Assembly (NCBI RefSeq): GCF_963678635.1
Contig: NC_087062.1
Coordinates: forward strand, 84,964,012 to 85,028,011
Length of the DNA stretch: 64,000 bases
DNA from: Symsagittifera roscoffensis
Taxonomy: Eukaryota; Xenacoelomorpha; Acoela; Convolutidae
Direction of reading: 5' to 3'
Below, in pieces: positions 1 to 8,815 of the stretch; position 1 is the stretch's first letter; each line of letters starts with the position of its first letter. The position numbers and the translations under genes are program-made. The notes beneath the pieces are model-generated. The model worked only from the letters and a program-made list of their open reading frames with translations. It ran no database searches and was not told where the DNA came from.

Positions 1-3000
1 GTTTTCCCATAAGCACAATTGTTCAGTAGTTTGTACAAATCCTCCTCAAATTTATTTCTAGCTTGTTGTCGTTTAGTCGTGTTCAATGTGATGTATGGTT
101 CTAACCATGCTTCTTGTTCAAACTTCAGCACACGGTGCACTTTTTTAACTTTAAGTCCCAACCTAACAAACAATTGCAATAGTTTGTAATGAATTGTATA
201 ATTTGACTTGTCATGCAGCGTCTGCAGTAACTTTTTGGTCTTTCCAATTGAACGTCTTGCAATGTCTTGATTTTTCATCTGCTCGAGTAAATTTGTTTGG
301 TAGGGACTCAACCAATCCTGGGGTACACTTTCTTTAGTAGGAGCTAAAGGGTAATCTTGATGATCCTCATGCAGTTCTTCTGGATACTCGAGATCAACTT
401 CCAATATAAATCCAATCAAAGAGTCTTCAGTCATGTTGAGGATTTGGTTCACAATCACCTCGTCTTCTATATGCTCTATTAGCTCAAAGTTACGCACCGG
501 TAATTTCTCCGTTTGCATGACGCCGCCATAGAGGTTATTTGCATCGATCATAAACCCGTAGGTGCTAGGTTGATCTGGGTTGAAGTCGGGGCATTCTTTG
601 TTGTTGGCTTTGAAAAACCGACTATGGAACACGGATGCAGTACCACCTCGCATCATATTCTCGACCATTTCGAGATGCCTGCGGTCTGATAAAAGCTGAA
701 CATTCGAGTCTTTGCAGATACGTTTGAAGGCGTCTCCAGCTAAGTTTGAAGCACTAAAATGGTGCGCGCAGTCCAGACCATAAGTTTGGTGACTAATTTG
801 TCGAAATTCTTCAAAGACGCAAGCAAGAAGGAGTGTATCACACTTGAGAAACAAGTTGTGATAATCCTCCAAGTTTTGACATTTGAACACTCTAAAAACT
901 TTCTTTGCATGTTCCAGATCCGCTTGTGAAACTGCAACTTTTCCTCCATTCAAAACATCGGACCAATTTTGCAAAGGAGGCAATTCTTTTTCTGCAAATT
1001 TTTCTCTTCCGGTCATGTACGAATAAGGGTAGAAACCTTTTTGTCGTATCAGACACCGTTGCTCCTCCGTCTCGTTTGCAAAATACTTGTTCAAAATTGA
1101 CATTTTTTCCGCTGGTAGATTATCAACCAATTTTTGCAGGGAAGAATTCAAAAACTTGCATGAGTCAATAAATCTGAGGTATTCAAAAACTTTTTGCTCA
1201 GATCCGTTTTTCCTTTTTATAGTTTTAATTAGGACTCCAATGCTTAACGATATATATTTTTCGTCGGTGCTAGGTATAACACTCAATGTACTTGTTGGCT
1301 CGCATTCATGCAATGCGAGACAAATGTGGTGAAGGTCATAGTTCTGGATGTTATGTCCAATGACTGGGGTGAAATTTACAGTTCGTCTTGCGAGGTTGCA
1401 TTTTTCATGTGCCCATCCCAAAAATTTTCCAGAAAAATGGCAATGGTCAAGACATTTTTCGTGCTCATTGGTAAAATGTATACAGCAAATCCAACATGTT
1501 GATGTGTTTTCTTCGTTCAACGATTCTTGGCTTTCTAGAAATTGAGGAAACTGTCGCTTTTGATCATATATCTCTCTCGCTAATTGATGCAACTGATTGA
1601 GAAACTTTTTCATGCATTGATCAGAGCTGTCATAGTCAAAGAAGTAGGGCTGTGAATTTCCGTGTTCAATTACAGCCAATGAAAACCCACAAGCCTCGTG
1701 TTTTTGTACAACTCGGGTAGATGATCGCGATGGATTATCAGGACAAGAATCTACAGGTTTCAGAAATGATTCAAAATCAAAATAAATCACAAGTGGTACA
1801 AACCACAAGGCCTGGAGGTTTTTGAACTCGTATCTGTTGGTACCTTTTTCTGCTGAAGGCATGACTACTAGAGCAGGTTCATGATCCTTACAACACTGGA
1901 TGTGTTGCTCGTGAGTTTCATCACTCCAACTAATGTGAAAGCAGTTTCTACATAAACGTGCAATTGTGCGATACTTACACCCTTTGATTTCGCAGATGAA
2001 CTTTAACAAATCGATTATAAGTACATAGTGATGCTTTGCAGGCTCATACAAGAGAAGCAGGTCCATGTCAAATATTTCAGTTTGGGTGCTGTTATCTTGA
2101 TTTGGTCGTTTTGATATATACATAGGCAACAAATCTCCCTTGTGGTACTGGAACACATTTACCCGCACGTCGTTAAGTTGTTCAAATTTTCCAATTGAAG
2201 CGAAACTCATGGGTGAATCAAAATTACCTTGGGCTTTGTGTGCACTTTCTGCAGTGTATGTATCAGGCTGTGTCCGCGCAGCTGCTGGGTTCGCTTTTTG
2301 TTGATCAGTTAGAAGTAGGTCAACACCATGCTTCAGACTATAAGCAGCGGTAAAGCAAAGTTCGAAGCAATTATTATCTTCGTGATTTCTAATGTTTATC
2401 AAATTCTGGGACATTCGAATTCGAAAAGGCAAGTCAATATAAGATGACCCACGGATTGGTGAAAACTTTGCAAGTTTAACAAAAACTTGAATTACGTGTT
2501 GCAAAACCCAACCGCTTCCATAAGATGCAAAAGTCTCCAAAACTGCTTGCATTTTTTCGACCATTTCAAAAAACTCATCATCTTCTAATCCTAAGCTCAT
2601 CACAGGTTTCATATCAGAGTTTGCATAAATGTCAATCCGCTCGTCGTGCTCAGTTTTACTAGAATCATTTATTACTTTAGGTTTTACCAAACCTAAATTA
2701 GCGCTGAACTGAACTTTTCTAGGTCCTTCTGCAACTCGATCGATTATGAGACTTTGAATTTCATCTTTTTTCTCTTGCATAAATTGCAAAAGGTCAATCG
2801 GCTGATTTTCATCCATGGGTTGGTTTCCGCCGATCACATACGTTTCAAGAACACCGAAAAAAGCAGACTCACTTTTTTGAAGATTGGTGCCGTTGATTTC
2901 GTCTTCATCGACAGCATGCACATCACCGAGAGCAGCATTAGCAGCGGCACTTGTAGTGGCTAAATCAGCAGAGGCAGCTCTCATAACAGGAAGACCATGG

Positions 3001-3251
3001 GTTGCTAGTAAATGAGCTGATAAGTTTTTGGGCGAATGAAAACCCAAATGACAATAATCACAAACACCTCCAAGTTGACCATGAGTGTGAAGAATATGTT
3101 TTTGTAAATTTGAAAGCATTTGAGCCGTGAATGAACACTCATTGCATCGATAAACAATAAGTCCTTTTTCAACAAAATGTTTGTCACGCTCATGGCGACT
3201 TCTATTGCTCTTATTTGCATATTTCAGTGGACAAAAATTGCATTTGAACAT
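1..3251 (-). CDS. polB: Polinton protein-primed family B DNA polymerase, N-terminal 1,083 residues (C-terminus beyond the left edge)
   Basis: The minus frame is open from ATG at 3251 to the window edge. Seen: three canonical C2H2 fingers (C-x2-C-x12-H-x4-H) at residues 4-25, 36-57 and 64-85; an exonuclease I motif YFDFE with D492 and E494; an endonuclease VII-like zinc/HNH segment with C586, C589, D602-H603-C604-H605, H615 and C618; polymerase motif A DANNLYG at about 903-909; and motif B-like KLLNNCAYGK at about 1074, where the window ends. Family knowledge: this order is typical of metazoan Polinton/adintovirus polymerases, which replicate linear DNA by protein priming. Motif C (the second catalytic Asp) must lie to the left and cannot be checked. 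A conserved NCFELCF...HHYVLI stretch before the exonuclease looks like the region found in other Polinton polymerases; its function is unclear. The first in-frame ATG puts finger 1 at the very N-terminus. Confidence 0.93.
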   Translation of the reverse strand, partial: MFKCNFCPLKYANKSNRSRHERDKHFVEKGLIVYRCNECSFTAQMLSNLQKHILHTHGQLGGVCDYCHLGFHSPKNLSAHLLATHGLPVMRAASADLATTSAAANAALGDVHAVDEDEINGTNLQKSESAFFGVLETYVIGGNQPMDENQPIDLLQFMQEKKDEIQSLIIDRVAEGPRKVQFSANLGLVKPKVINDSSKTEHDERIDIYANSDMKPVMSLGLEDDEFFEMVEKMQAVLETFASYGSGWVLQHVIQVFVKLAKFSPIRGSSYIDLPFRIRMSQNLINIRNHEDNNCFELCFTAAYSLKHGVDLLLTDQQKANPAAARTQPDTYTAESAHKAQGNFDSPMSFASIGKFEQLNDVRVNVFQYHKGDLLPMYISKRPNQDNSTQTEIFDMDLLLLYEPAKHHYVLIIDLLKFICEIKGCKYRTIARLCRNCFHISWSDETHEQHIQCCKDHEPALVVMPSAEKGTNRYEFKNLQALWFVPLVIYFDFESFLKPVDSCPDNPSRSSTRVVQKHEACGFSLAVIEHGNSQPYFFDYDSSDQCMKKFLNQLHQLAREIYDQKRQFPQFLESQESLNEENTSTCWICCIHFTNEHEKCLDHCHFSGKFLGWAHEKCNLARRTVNFTPVIGHNIQNYDLHHICLALHECEPTSTLSVIPSTDEKYISLSIGVLIKTIKRKNGSEQKVFEYLRFIDSCKFLNSSLQKLVDNLPAEKMSILNKYFANETEEQRCLIRQKGFYPYSYMTGREKFAEKELPPLQNWSDVLNGGKVAVSQADLEHAKKVFRVFKCQNLEDYHNLFLKCDTLLLACVFEEFRQISHQTYGLDCAHHFSASNLAGDAFKRICKDSNVQLLSDRRHLEMVENMMRGGTASVFHSRFFKANNKECPDFNPDQPSTYGFMIDANNLYGGVMQTEKLPVRNFELIEHIEDEVIVNQILNMTEDSLIGFILEVDLEYPEELHEDHQDYPLAPTKESVPQDWLSPYQTNLLEQMKNQDIARRSIGKTKKLLQTLHDKSNYTIHYKLLQLFVRLGLKVKKVHRVLKFEQEAWLEPYITLNTTKRQQARNKFEEDLYKLLNNCAYGK

Positions 3252-4890
3252 TTTTTGAAATAAGTTAAGCTATTGATTTTAAGAAAGAAAAAGAATCAAG
3301 TGATCTCAAATTACACTCAGAAACAACAGTAAATGGGAAGCATAACTGTTCGTCTACCAATTGCAGAGAAAACGGTTTGTGTTTTGCGCGCGTAATTTTG
3401 AATTTGAATTAAAGTTCCCGCCAAAATTTGAATTAGATTTGAATTTCCCGCCATAACTGGCAAACTCAAATTCGATTGGACGAAACAGATAAATTGTTGT
3501 TTGAAACGTTATTAATTATTACAAACGATAAAAATTAATCTAAGCCAACCAAGTTTGGGCTAAATTTTAATCCAAAATGATTTTAGAGCCAAGAGAGAAA
3601 AGTTTTACATTTATATTTTATCAATTCAAAATATAAATTGATGAAAATTTCGAAATTGCGAATAAAAGTTGAGCATGTCACAACACATGATAGATCCTAA
3701 ATATCCCAGTTGTCATGGGGACAGAATATCCTATAAAAATGTCAAAATTAGTATCAAAAACAGTTGAAATGATGAATAAGTAAAGCAAAAACTGAAAAAT
3801 GACAGTTTTTTAACTTTCCAGGCGCATTGCTATCAATGATGTCAATCACGGAGCGGTTGCACGGTCCATGTCATCATGAATTTGTCTCAATTGTCTTTCG
3901 ATTTGAAAAAAAAGTCCGAAAAAATACTTTTCTGTAAAGAGAAATGAGTTTGTTGTTTTAGGGGGGATTAAGGGGATTAGCGTTTTTCTCGAAGACTATT
4001 GAAAAAACATCTACTCCCACAATCTCATTAGTCGTGCCCCTCAATGCACTTTCATAATAACACCACTTGCTCATAATAAAAAATTGCGTCTTCTGGTTGA
4101 AAATTGCATTTTTTCGGAAAAATGAAAAAACGATGAGTCATCAATTAAAAAGTTTGATTTTTATTATTTTTCTCAAATATTTAGCATGATGATGAATACT
4201 TGTATTTTTTTCAATATGATCATTTTTGGAGACAACAGTATCAATGATCAAATGGTAACTCCAATTTGTAGAAAAAGAAAAAAATTAATGCTTTTTTTTC
4301 CTTTTTGTAATTAAAAAATCAAATTTTTAACTAAAAAACATTAAAAAAATAAGTATTTTTATCAAAAAGTTGGTTTTAAACATCTTTTATACTATTTTTC
4401 ATTATGTTTAATTTTTATGATAATTATTTGAATAAACATATGACAATATAAGTTTTCATCCAAAATTATTTTTTTCCAGTTTTTTTTTTGACGTTAATTA
4501 TCTTTTTTAAAAAGACGAAATTGATTTTTTTAATCTTGTTTTCTAAAAATTAGCATATATATGGATGCTTTTCAGTTTTTTCTCAAGATCACTAATGTAA
4601 ATAAGAACTTCAATGTTAATATGTTAAATCCTAATTGTGGAAAAAATGAAAATTTTACGGATTTTTTTTTTGTTTTTAATTGAAAAAAAAAATAGTCAAT
4701 TTATTAAAAATAAATGATTTTTTAAACTTCAATTTTTAAAGGCTTTTGAAATAAATTTTTAATCAGAACCCAATCGTGTGATAATTAATGAACAAATACA
4801 AGATACAAACTCAAACTCAATTTTAAAGTTAAATTATTATACACAATAAATACAAACAAAAATCAATAAAACTCAACCTCAGTTTCAAAG
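3252..4890. other. Non-coding AT-rich spacer between two leftward Polinton genes
   Basis: No credible reading frame on either strand. The right part (about 4100-4800) is extremely A+T rich with many A and T runs. On the minus strand a possible AATAAA signal for the leftward gene at 4891-5556 lies at about 4700. The left part carries the E2F-like cluster and AATTTGAATT repeats. Confidence 0.6.
3382..3452. promoter_or_regulatory. Cluster of E2F-like sites upstream of the polymerase gene
   Basis: Three E2F-like words lie 130-200 bp upstream of the polymerase ATG: TTTTGCGCGC at 3382-3391, GTTCCCGCC at 3414-3422 and TTTCCCGCC at 3444-3452. The last two sit in two copies of an AATTTGAATT-rich repeat. 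E2F/DP factors drive S-phase genes in animals through TTTSSCGC-type sites. That the element uses host E2F is inference. Confidence 0.45.
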
Positions 4891-5556
4891 TTATATAAGG
4901 TTCAAATACTCCTGCGCTTTCTCTAGTGTTGTTAACTTCCTTTTTTTCTTTGGCGCTAGACAGAGAGAAGGGGTTAAGTTTTCCATGTGGTTGCTCACAG
5001 TAGCCTCAGGGGTACGCTTTGGAGTTGAGCAACCCGGTTCGTCAAGCCATGGTGATACTACAGGGGAAGGATCAGCTTTCGGGGTAACTACTGATGGTGA
5101 TTCAATCTGTTCCATTCCCCATAAACGATCAAAAAATTCAATTTCTTCAAAGTATTCTAACTGGTTTTCACACATCGGAGTAACATCACAATCGTATTTA
5201 TACAAAATTTTTTTTACTGGTTTTGATAAAGTTGAAATATCAACCTGAAGAGCAAGAGGCTCGTCAGGATCCGTATATTTACCAGAATTTGTAAGGTAAC
5301 TCAAATACTTTATATTCAGTTCTTCGTCTTTCTTTGAAATTTTTAAGGAAAGTTTACTGAATAAATGTAAAAAATTTTTGGGAATCATAACGTGATGAGT
5401 ACAAGTCCACTCATCAGAATTGAAACTTTTTTCTTCGTTAATTATTGCTACAAAATTACCGTGAACGGTTTCATAAAAAATGGTTCTTTCGTGATTGGAA
5501 TATCCGGCAATAATATAACAAGGCATTTTTGAAAAAAATTTGGAAGAAAATGACAA
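4891..5556 (-). CDS. Polinton accessory protein with C-terminal SV40-type NLS; possible PC4-like N-terminal domain
   Basis: A 221-residue frame; ATGs exist at 5556 and at codon 11 (5526), and the second could be the true start because the conserved-looking part begins MPCYIIAG. The C-terminal third is Pro/Ser/Thr-rich with repeated S-P/T-P dipeptides, then APKKKRKL, a textbook monopartite nuclear localisation signal, at residues 202-209. The N-terminal strand pattern (CY-I ... ERTIFYETVHGNFVAI ... W-T-C ... MIPKNFLHLFSKL) resembles the PC4-like protein encoded divergently at 6011. I do not recognise a family; a nuclear DNA-binding or regulatory role is inference from the NLS and position. Confidence 0.72.
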   Translation of the reverse strand: MSFSSKFFSKMPCYIIAGYSNHERTIFYETVHGNFVAIINEEKSFNSDEWTCTHHVMIPKNFLHLFSKLSLKISKKDEELNIKYLSYLTNSGKYTDPDEPLALQVDISTLSKPVKKILYKYDCDVTPMCENQLEYFEEIEFFDRLWGMEQIESPSVVTPKADPSPVVSPWLDEPGCSTPKRTPEATVSNHMENLTPSLCLAPKKKRKLTTLEKAQEYLNLI

Positions 5557-6010
5557 ACGTAACGCGGAGAGAAATGAAACTGAAATGAATTGTGAAAACG
5601 CCTCAAGAGATTAAAATAGGGATTGGTTCTTCTAAAATTAGAAATTTCAAGACCTCCTATGTAGTTTTTAATCAGTTTAATAAGGGAGGGCGTGTAAAAT
5701 ATTTATGTTACCTTGCGTGGTATTCTATGTTTATCTAAGTTGCATTCAAACAAATAGCTTGTATCAAAAATAACGTTTAAACATTGTGACCTTTAACACC
5801 CATTAAAAATTCTTATCAGTTGTACATGCACAAAATACTTATCCATTTGAACTAAATTGCAATCCAATATCTTTGCGATATAAAGTACATGTGTATATAA
5901 ATTAAAATAGATACAACGCTTTCTTTTGCAGACATATACAATCAATCGGAACCATTCATTTCTTTCTATTCAGTTTTGAATCAAGTTACTTTGAAAATTT
6001 ACTCGTTACA
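5557..6010. promoter_or_regulatory. Divergent intergenic region with TATA-like box for the rightward array
   Basis: This 454-bp spacer separates the leftward NLS-protein gene from the rightward gene array. TATATAA at 5894-5900 is followed about 110 bp later by the first rightward ATG. It is the only candidate core promoter I see before the first cluster of rightward genes. No other motif stands out. Confidence 0.4.
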
Positions 6011-6382
6011 ATGAATAAAACCAAAACAAGCACCACAGCAAATGCAGATAAAGATTTTGGCGATTGCTATTTCGATATTTCGGAAAACAGTAAAAGACTA
6101 GTGCGTGCTACATTGAAAACATATGACCAAACTGGAACTTATGTATTCCTGAAAGTTTTCAAAAAAGCAACTGAAGGCGCTGAATTTGAATGTGTACAAA
6201 GACTTTCCTTAAGCAGCGAAGAATTTTCAAAATTACTAAAGTCGGGAAAGTCAATCCGAGCGCAAACAAGTGAAATTTCTGATACTGTTGAAAACAAAGA
6301 CAAACCACAATCTAACTGTAAACGAGCCAGGAAATCTCAACTTTCCTCAAACACAAACGATTTCAAGCACGACTCAAATTAA
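6011..6382 (+). CDS. Candidate PC4-like ssDNA-binding protein
   Basis: 123 residues, first gene of the rightward array. Residues about 18-77 have the strand-strand-strand-helix look of the PC4/p15 ssDNA-binding fold: CYFDIS, then KRLVRATLKTY and YVFLKVFKK strands, then FECVQRLSLSSEEFSKLLKSG as the last strand and helix. The tail is Lys/Arg/Ser-rich (CKRARKSQ, a possible NLS). ssDNA binding would suit strand-displacement replication by a protein-primed polymerase, but this is a pattern-level call and needs structure prediction. The pattern is shared weakly with the divergent 4891-5556 product. Confidence 0.7.
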   Translation: MNKTKTSTTANADKDFGDCYFDISENSKRLVRATLKTYDQTGTYVFLKVFKKATEGAEFECVQRLSLSSEEFSKLLKSGKSIRAQTSEISDTVENKDKPQSNCKRARKSQLSSNTNDFKHDSN

Positions 6383-6396
6383 TTTTCCTTTACAAA

Positions 6397-7185
6397 ATGG
6401 CAGAAGCTATGTTCGAAGTTGTGTTACCTGATTATTTCAAAAAATTTCAACCAAATTTCAAATTTGTTATCACTGAAAAAATTCCTAATTTATCTACTTT
6501 TAAAAATTATGCTTTTGGAAGCCACTTCAAATCTGAATATTGCCCTTTTTCAGTCGAGAATGAAAAAAAAAATCATTACCATATATTGATTCAAGTAGAT
6601 TCAGAGGAACAATTAAACCAATTTTTTCCGTCCCAAAAATGTTTCAGTGTTCCTTGTATTTTCACTTGCTTCAAATACTTAATTTCTCCTGCTAAAGATG
6701 TCAAAGGAAACGGTGAGTTATTTGACAAGCTTAAACTAGCTCTCACTTATTCAGCACAACCTGTTGCAGCCAATCTCGATTTGTTAGATTTCACTGCAAT
6801 CAAAAAACGTTTACCCAATTTATTGCTTTCTGCAACATCATCTAACAAACAAACTTCACCAAATCAAAACGTTTGCAAGAAATCTCCGGCAGTTGGGGGA
6901 CAGAAACGAATTGATAATACAGTTACGCCTGCTGCATCGTCGACGTCAAACAAATCCGTAAGAATTTCGACTTCAGTTTCAAAGAAACATACAGAAAGCA
7001 GACATGTTCAAACAGATGAGATGAATACAGAAACTTTGAAAAGATTTGAAAGTTTAATTAATGGACCCCATTCTGCCGCTTTTTGCAAAATAATGGATAT
7101 TTTGACAAGTGGATATGGAAAACTTGATGTAGATACTGATGTGCTATTTGTGAAATTTATTGTTGAAGAGAAAGTTAAGTTTTAA
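6397..7185 (+). CDS. Polinton accessory protein, weak HUH-nuclease-like N-terminal domain
   Basis: 262 residues, starting 15 bp after the previous stop. Within residues 1-120 it has a hydrophobic strand carrying H-x-H (NHYHILIQVD, about 59-68) followed about 25 residues later by TCFKYLISPAKD. In HUH endonucleases a paired-His strand is followed by a helix with catalytic Tyr and often Lys. The middle (about 140-205) is Ser/Thr/Lys-rich linker; the C-terminus is short and helical. There is no helicase domain. The HUH reading is inference; the open frame and tight spacing make the gene itself solid. Confidence 0.7.
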   Translation: MAEAMFEVVLPDYFKKFQPNFKFVITEKIPNLSTFKNYAFGSHFKSEYCPFSVENEKKNHYHILIQVDSEEQLNQFFPSQKCFSVPCIFTCFKYLISPAKDVKGNGELFDKLKLALTYSAQPVAANLDLLDFTAIKKRLPNLLLSATSSNKQTSPNQNVCKKSPAVGGQKRIDNTVTPAASSTSNKSVRISTSVSKKHTESRHVQTDEMNTETLKRFESLINGPHSAAFCKIMDILTSGYGKLDVDTDVLFVKFIVEEKVKF

Positions 7186-7236
7186 TTGATACATACTTTT
7201 CATTATTCCCTTTTTATTATATTGAGTTCAGTAAAC

Positions 7237-7644
7237 ATGATTTCGACTTTCGATTTAAAACTCATTCATGAAATTTTTATAGACTTAAAATCACAATATC
7301 CAGACAAATCAGTCAGATTTCAGTATTTTTTAGCCACTTGTTTGTATTTGGATGCTGATATTAATTTGGATTTTGTTTTGAAAAACAGACCATATGGTGG
7401 TTTAATTGGAATAGACAATTCGTCGCTCGACAAACACTTGAAACATTTCAAATTTCTTAGAATACATGCTATATTGCATGACGCAGCGGGATATTTGCAA
7501 GAAAAAAATCATACCGGTCCTGGGTACACATATGTTTTGCCTTGTCCAATAAAAAACTGTTACCTGGGTCACGTGACAGGTATTGCGTTTTGCTTATTTC
7601 TTAAAGCATTCAAACCAAAGTTATTTCGTTTGTTGGAATGTTGA
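7237..7644 (+). CDS. Polinton accessory protein of unknown function
   Basis: 135 residues from the ATG at 7237; the open frame extends further upstream without an ATG. It is hydrophobic/aromatic, with a central segment ILHDAAGYLQEKNHTGPGYTYV followed by Cys residues and a C-terminal hydrophobic helix (LGHVTGIAFCLFLKAF). I do not recognise the family. Position among replication and accessory genes, not capsid genes, is the only functional hint. Confidence 0.65.
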   Translation: MISTFDLKLIHEIFIDLKSQYPDKSVRFQYFLATCLYLDADINLDFVLKNRPYGGLIGIDNSSLDKHLKHFKFLRIHAILHDAAGYLQEKNHTGPGYTYVLPCPIKNCYLGHVTGIAFCLFLKAFKPKLFRLLEC

Positions 7645-7653
7645 GTGAAAGTC

Positions 7654-8241
7654 ATGTTAACCCAAAGAAAGAAAACTAAAAAATTGTTTTTCAATCATCT
7701 CATTATTTTAGATATTGAGGGATTTAAATGTGGCAAGAAACCTTTGATCATAAAGGAACTTTCCGTTTGCTCTGCTAATACAATTGATACAATTCATTTT
7801 CTGCCACCAGTCCAATTCAACAATTTATCAAAAGAAGAGAAAAAAGCGTACAATTGGGTATCTAAATTTCTACACGGGCTTCGTTGGGACGAAGGTGAAT
7901 ACCCTTACTCATACTTGGATCAAATTTTTGACAGCATTCGTTTGAGGAACCCAAATTCCCATTTTTTTGCTAAAGGTACACAAAAATCTGTTTTACTAGC
8001 TGAATACTTGAAATTACCCGTGACAAATTTGGAAGATTTTGGCTGCCCAAAGATTGAACAGTTATTGGGTCAAGAAAAACATATTTGCAAACGACATTCT
8101 CATTTACTTCCCTCACATCAATTATTAAAGCATTGTACCCGTAGAAAATCCAAAGTTTTTTTCGATTGGTTACAAAATGAACTGTCCAATGATGCAAACA
8201 ACCTTATCTCCAAATTTGTTGGTTTACGCTCCAATGACTAA
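7654..8241 (+). CDS. DEDD-exonuclease-like (RNase H-fold) protein
   Basis: 195 residues from ATG 7654, 10 bp after the previous stop. Seen: a Lys-rich start, then the strand LIILDIEGF with D20 and E22 as in the first Asp-x-Glu motif of DEDD 3'-5' exonucleases; KELSVCSA as the next strand; HGLRWDEGEYPYSYLDQIFDSI; AKGTQKSVLLAEYL, a strand-helix like the region before the second Asp; DLEDFGCPKIEQLL; and a C/H cluster (CKRHSH ... CTRRKSK). The arrangement resembles a family of exonuclease-like proteins seen in mobile elements and insect/fish genomes. A proofreading or end-processing role is inference. Its stop overlaps the next start by 8 nt (ATGACTAA). Confidence 0.72.
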   Translation: MLTQRKKTKKLFFNHLIILDIEGFKCGKKPLIIKELSVCSANTIDTIHFLPPVQFNNLSKEEKKAYNWVSKFLHGLRWDEGEYPYSYLDQIFDSIRLRNPNSHFFAKGTQKSVLLAEYLKLPVTNLEDFGCPKIEQLLGQEKHICKRHSHLLPSHQLLKHCTRRKSKVFFDWLQNELSNDANNLISKFVGLRSND

Positions 8242-8521
8242 TCAGAGTCCTGAAAACAATTCAACACCAAGAATTAAAGTTACTCTTACGCGGACAGGCA
8301 TATTAGATTGTCGAGGAAAACCTCTCCTGCAAAAACTCGAACAAATTACACTGAACGATATCGAAATCGACAATTTACGGAAATTTTTTACAGTTCTTGA
8401 CTACTTTCACCTGTACAATGTCCAGACTCCAGGAATTTCGCCAGTCAATTCCGTTGTTCAATCTCAACCTGGAAGGGCTGCAACCTCAGCTGGGAGAGAG
8501 AAGACAAATCCATTTGCATGA
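8234..8521 (+). CDS. Small Polinton protein, unknown
   Basis: 95 residues from ATG 8234, which overlaps the stop of the previous gene; an in-frame ATG at 8177 would add 19 residues. Residues about 15-65 look folded (IKVTLTRTGILDCRGKPLL ... LRKFFTVLDYFHLYNV); the tail is Ser/Gly/Gln-rich and overlaps the next gene by about 100 nt in another frame. No family recognised. Confidence 0.55.
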   Translation: MTNQSPENNSTPRIKVTLTRTGILDCRGKPLLQKLEQITLNDIEIDNLRKFFTVLDYFHLYNVQTPGISPVNSVVQSQPGRAATSAGREKTNPFA

Positions 8522-8717
8522 CCATCAGCTTCCAGCTGAACTGAAAGAATTAGTCAAAACTGATAACGTTGAGGAAATACATTTAGTTCAAGCCACTATC
8601 AGAGTTGCTGCTCATTTTGTTGTAAAGTTCAAATCTAATTGTAACCATGACAAATTCACAAAATATGAGTTTTTCTTCATTGAACGAGGAGTTGATTTGC
8701 CTGTTGAACCGAAATGA
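8418..8717 (+). CDS. Small Polinton protein, paralogue A
   Basis: 99 residues from ATG 8418 (MSRLQEF), overlapping the preceding gene. Residues about 30-75 (LPAELKELVKTDNVEEI ... AHFVVKFKSN) align by eye with the product of 8816-9112 (LPKELLDEISTGNVEKI ... ARYIIKYKPNGN), so the two are probably a tandem duplication. Function unknown. An AATAAA follows at 8754-8759 inside a small A/T palindrome and may end an upstream transcript. Confidence 0.65.
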   Translation: MSRLQEFRQSIPLFNLNLEGLQPQLGERRQIHLHDHQLPAELKELVKTDNVEEIHLVQATIRVAAHFVVKFKSNCNHDKFTKYEFFFIERGVDLPVEPK

Positions 8718-8753
8718 CGAATCACATACGTATACCAAGTTTTGTGAATCATA

Positions 8754-8759
8754 ATAAAT
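8754..8759 (+). terminator. Possible polyadenylation signal
   Basis: AATAAA, 37 bp after the stop of the gene ending at 8717 and inside the 98-bp gap before the next gene. It is the only AATAAA in a true gap of the rightward array, so early accessory genes may be on a separate transcript from the later array. Confidence 0.35.
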
Positions 8760-8815
8760 ATATTTATTGATTGTCTTCATTTTCTTTTGATCTTGTGTGA
8801 TTACTAGTTGCTAAC

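Noticed and set aside
3252-4890. Replication origin in the AT-rich spacer
   Set aside because: Protein-primed elements start replication at their termini; AT-richness alone is not evidence.
7470-7535. HD...Y and GPG words suggesting a phospholipase A2-like domain
   Set aside because: In PLA2 the glycine-rich calcium loop precedes the HD helix; here the order is reversed and the spacing is wrong.
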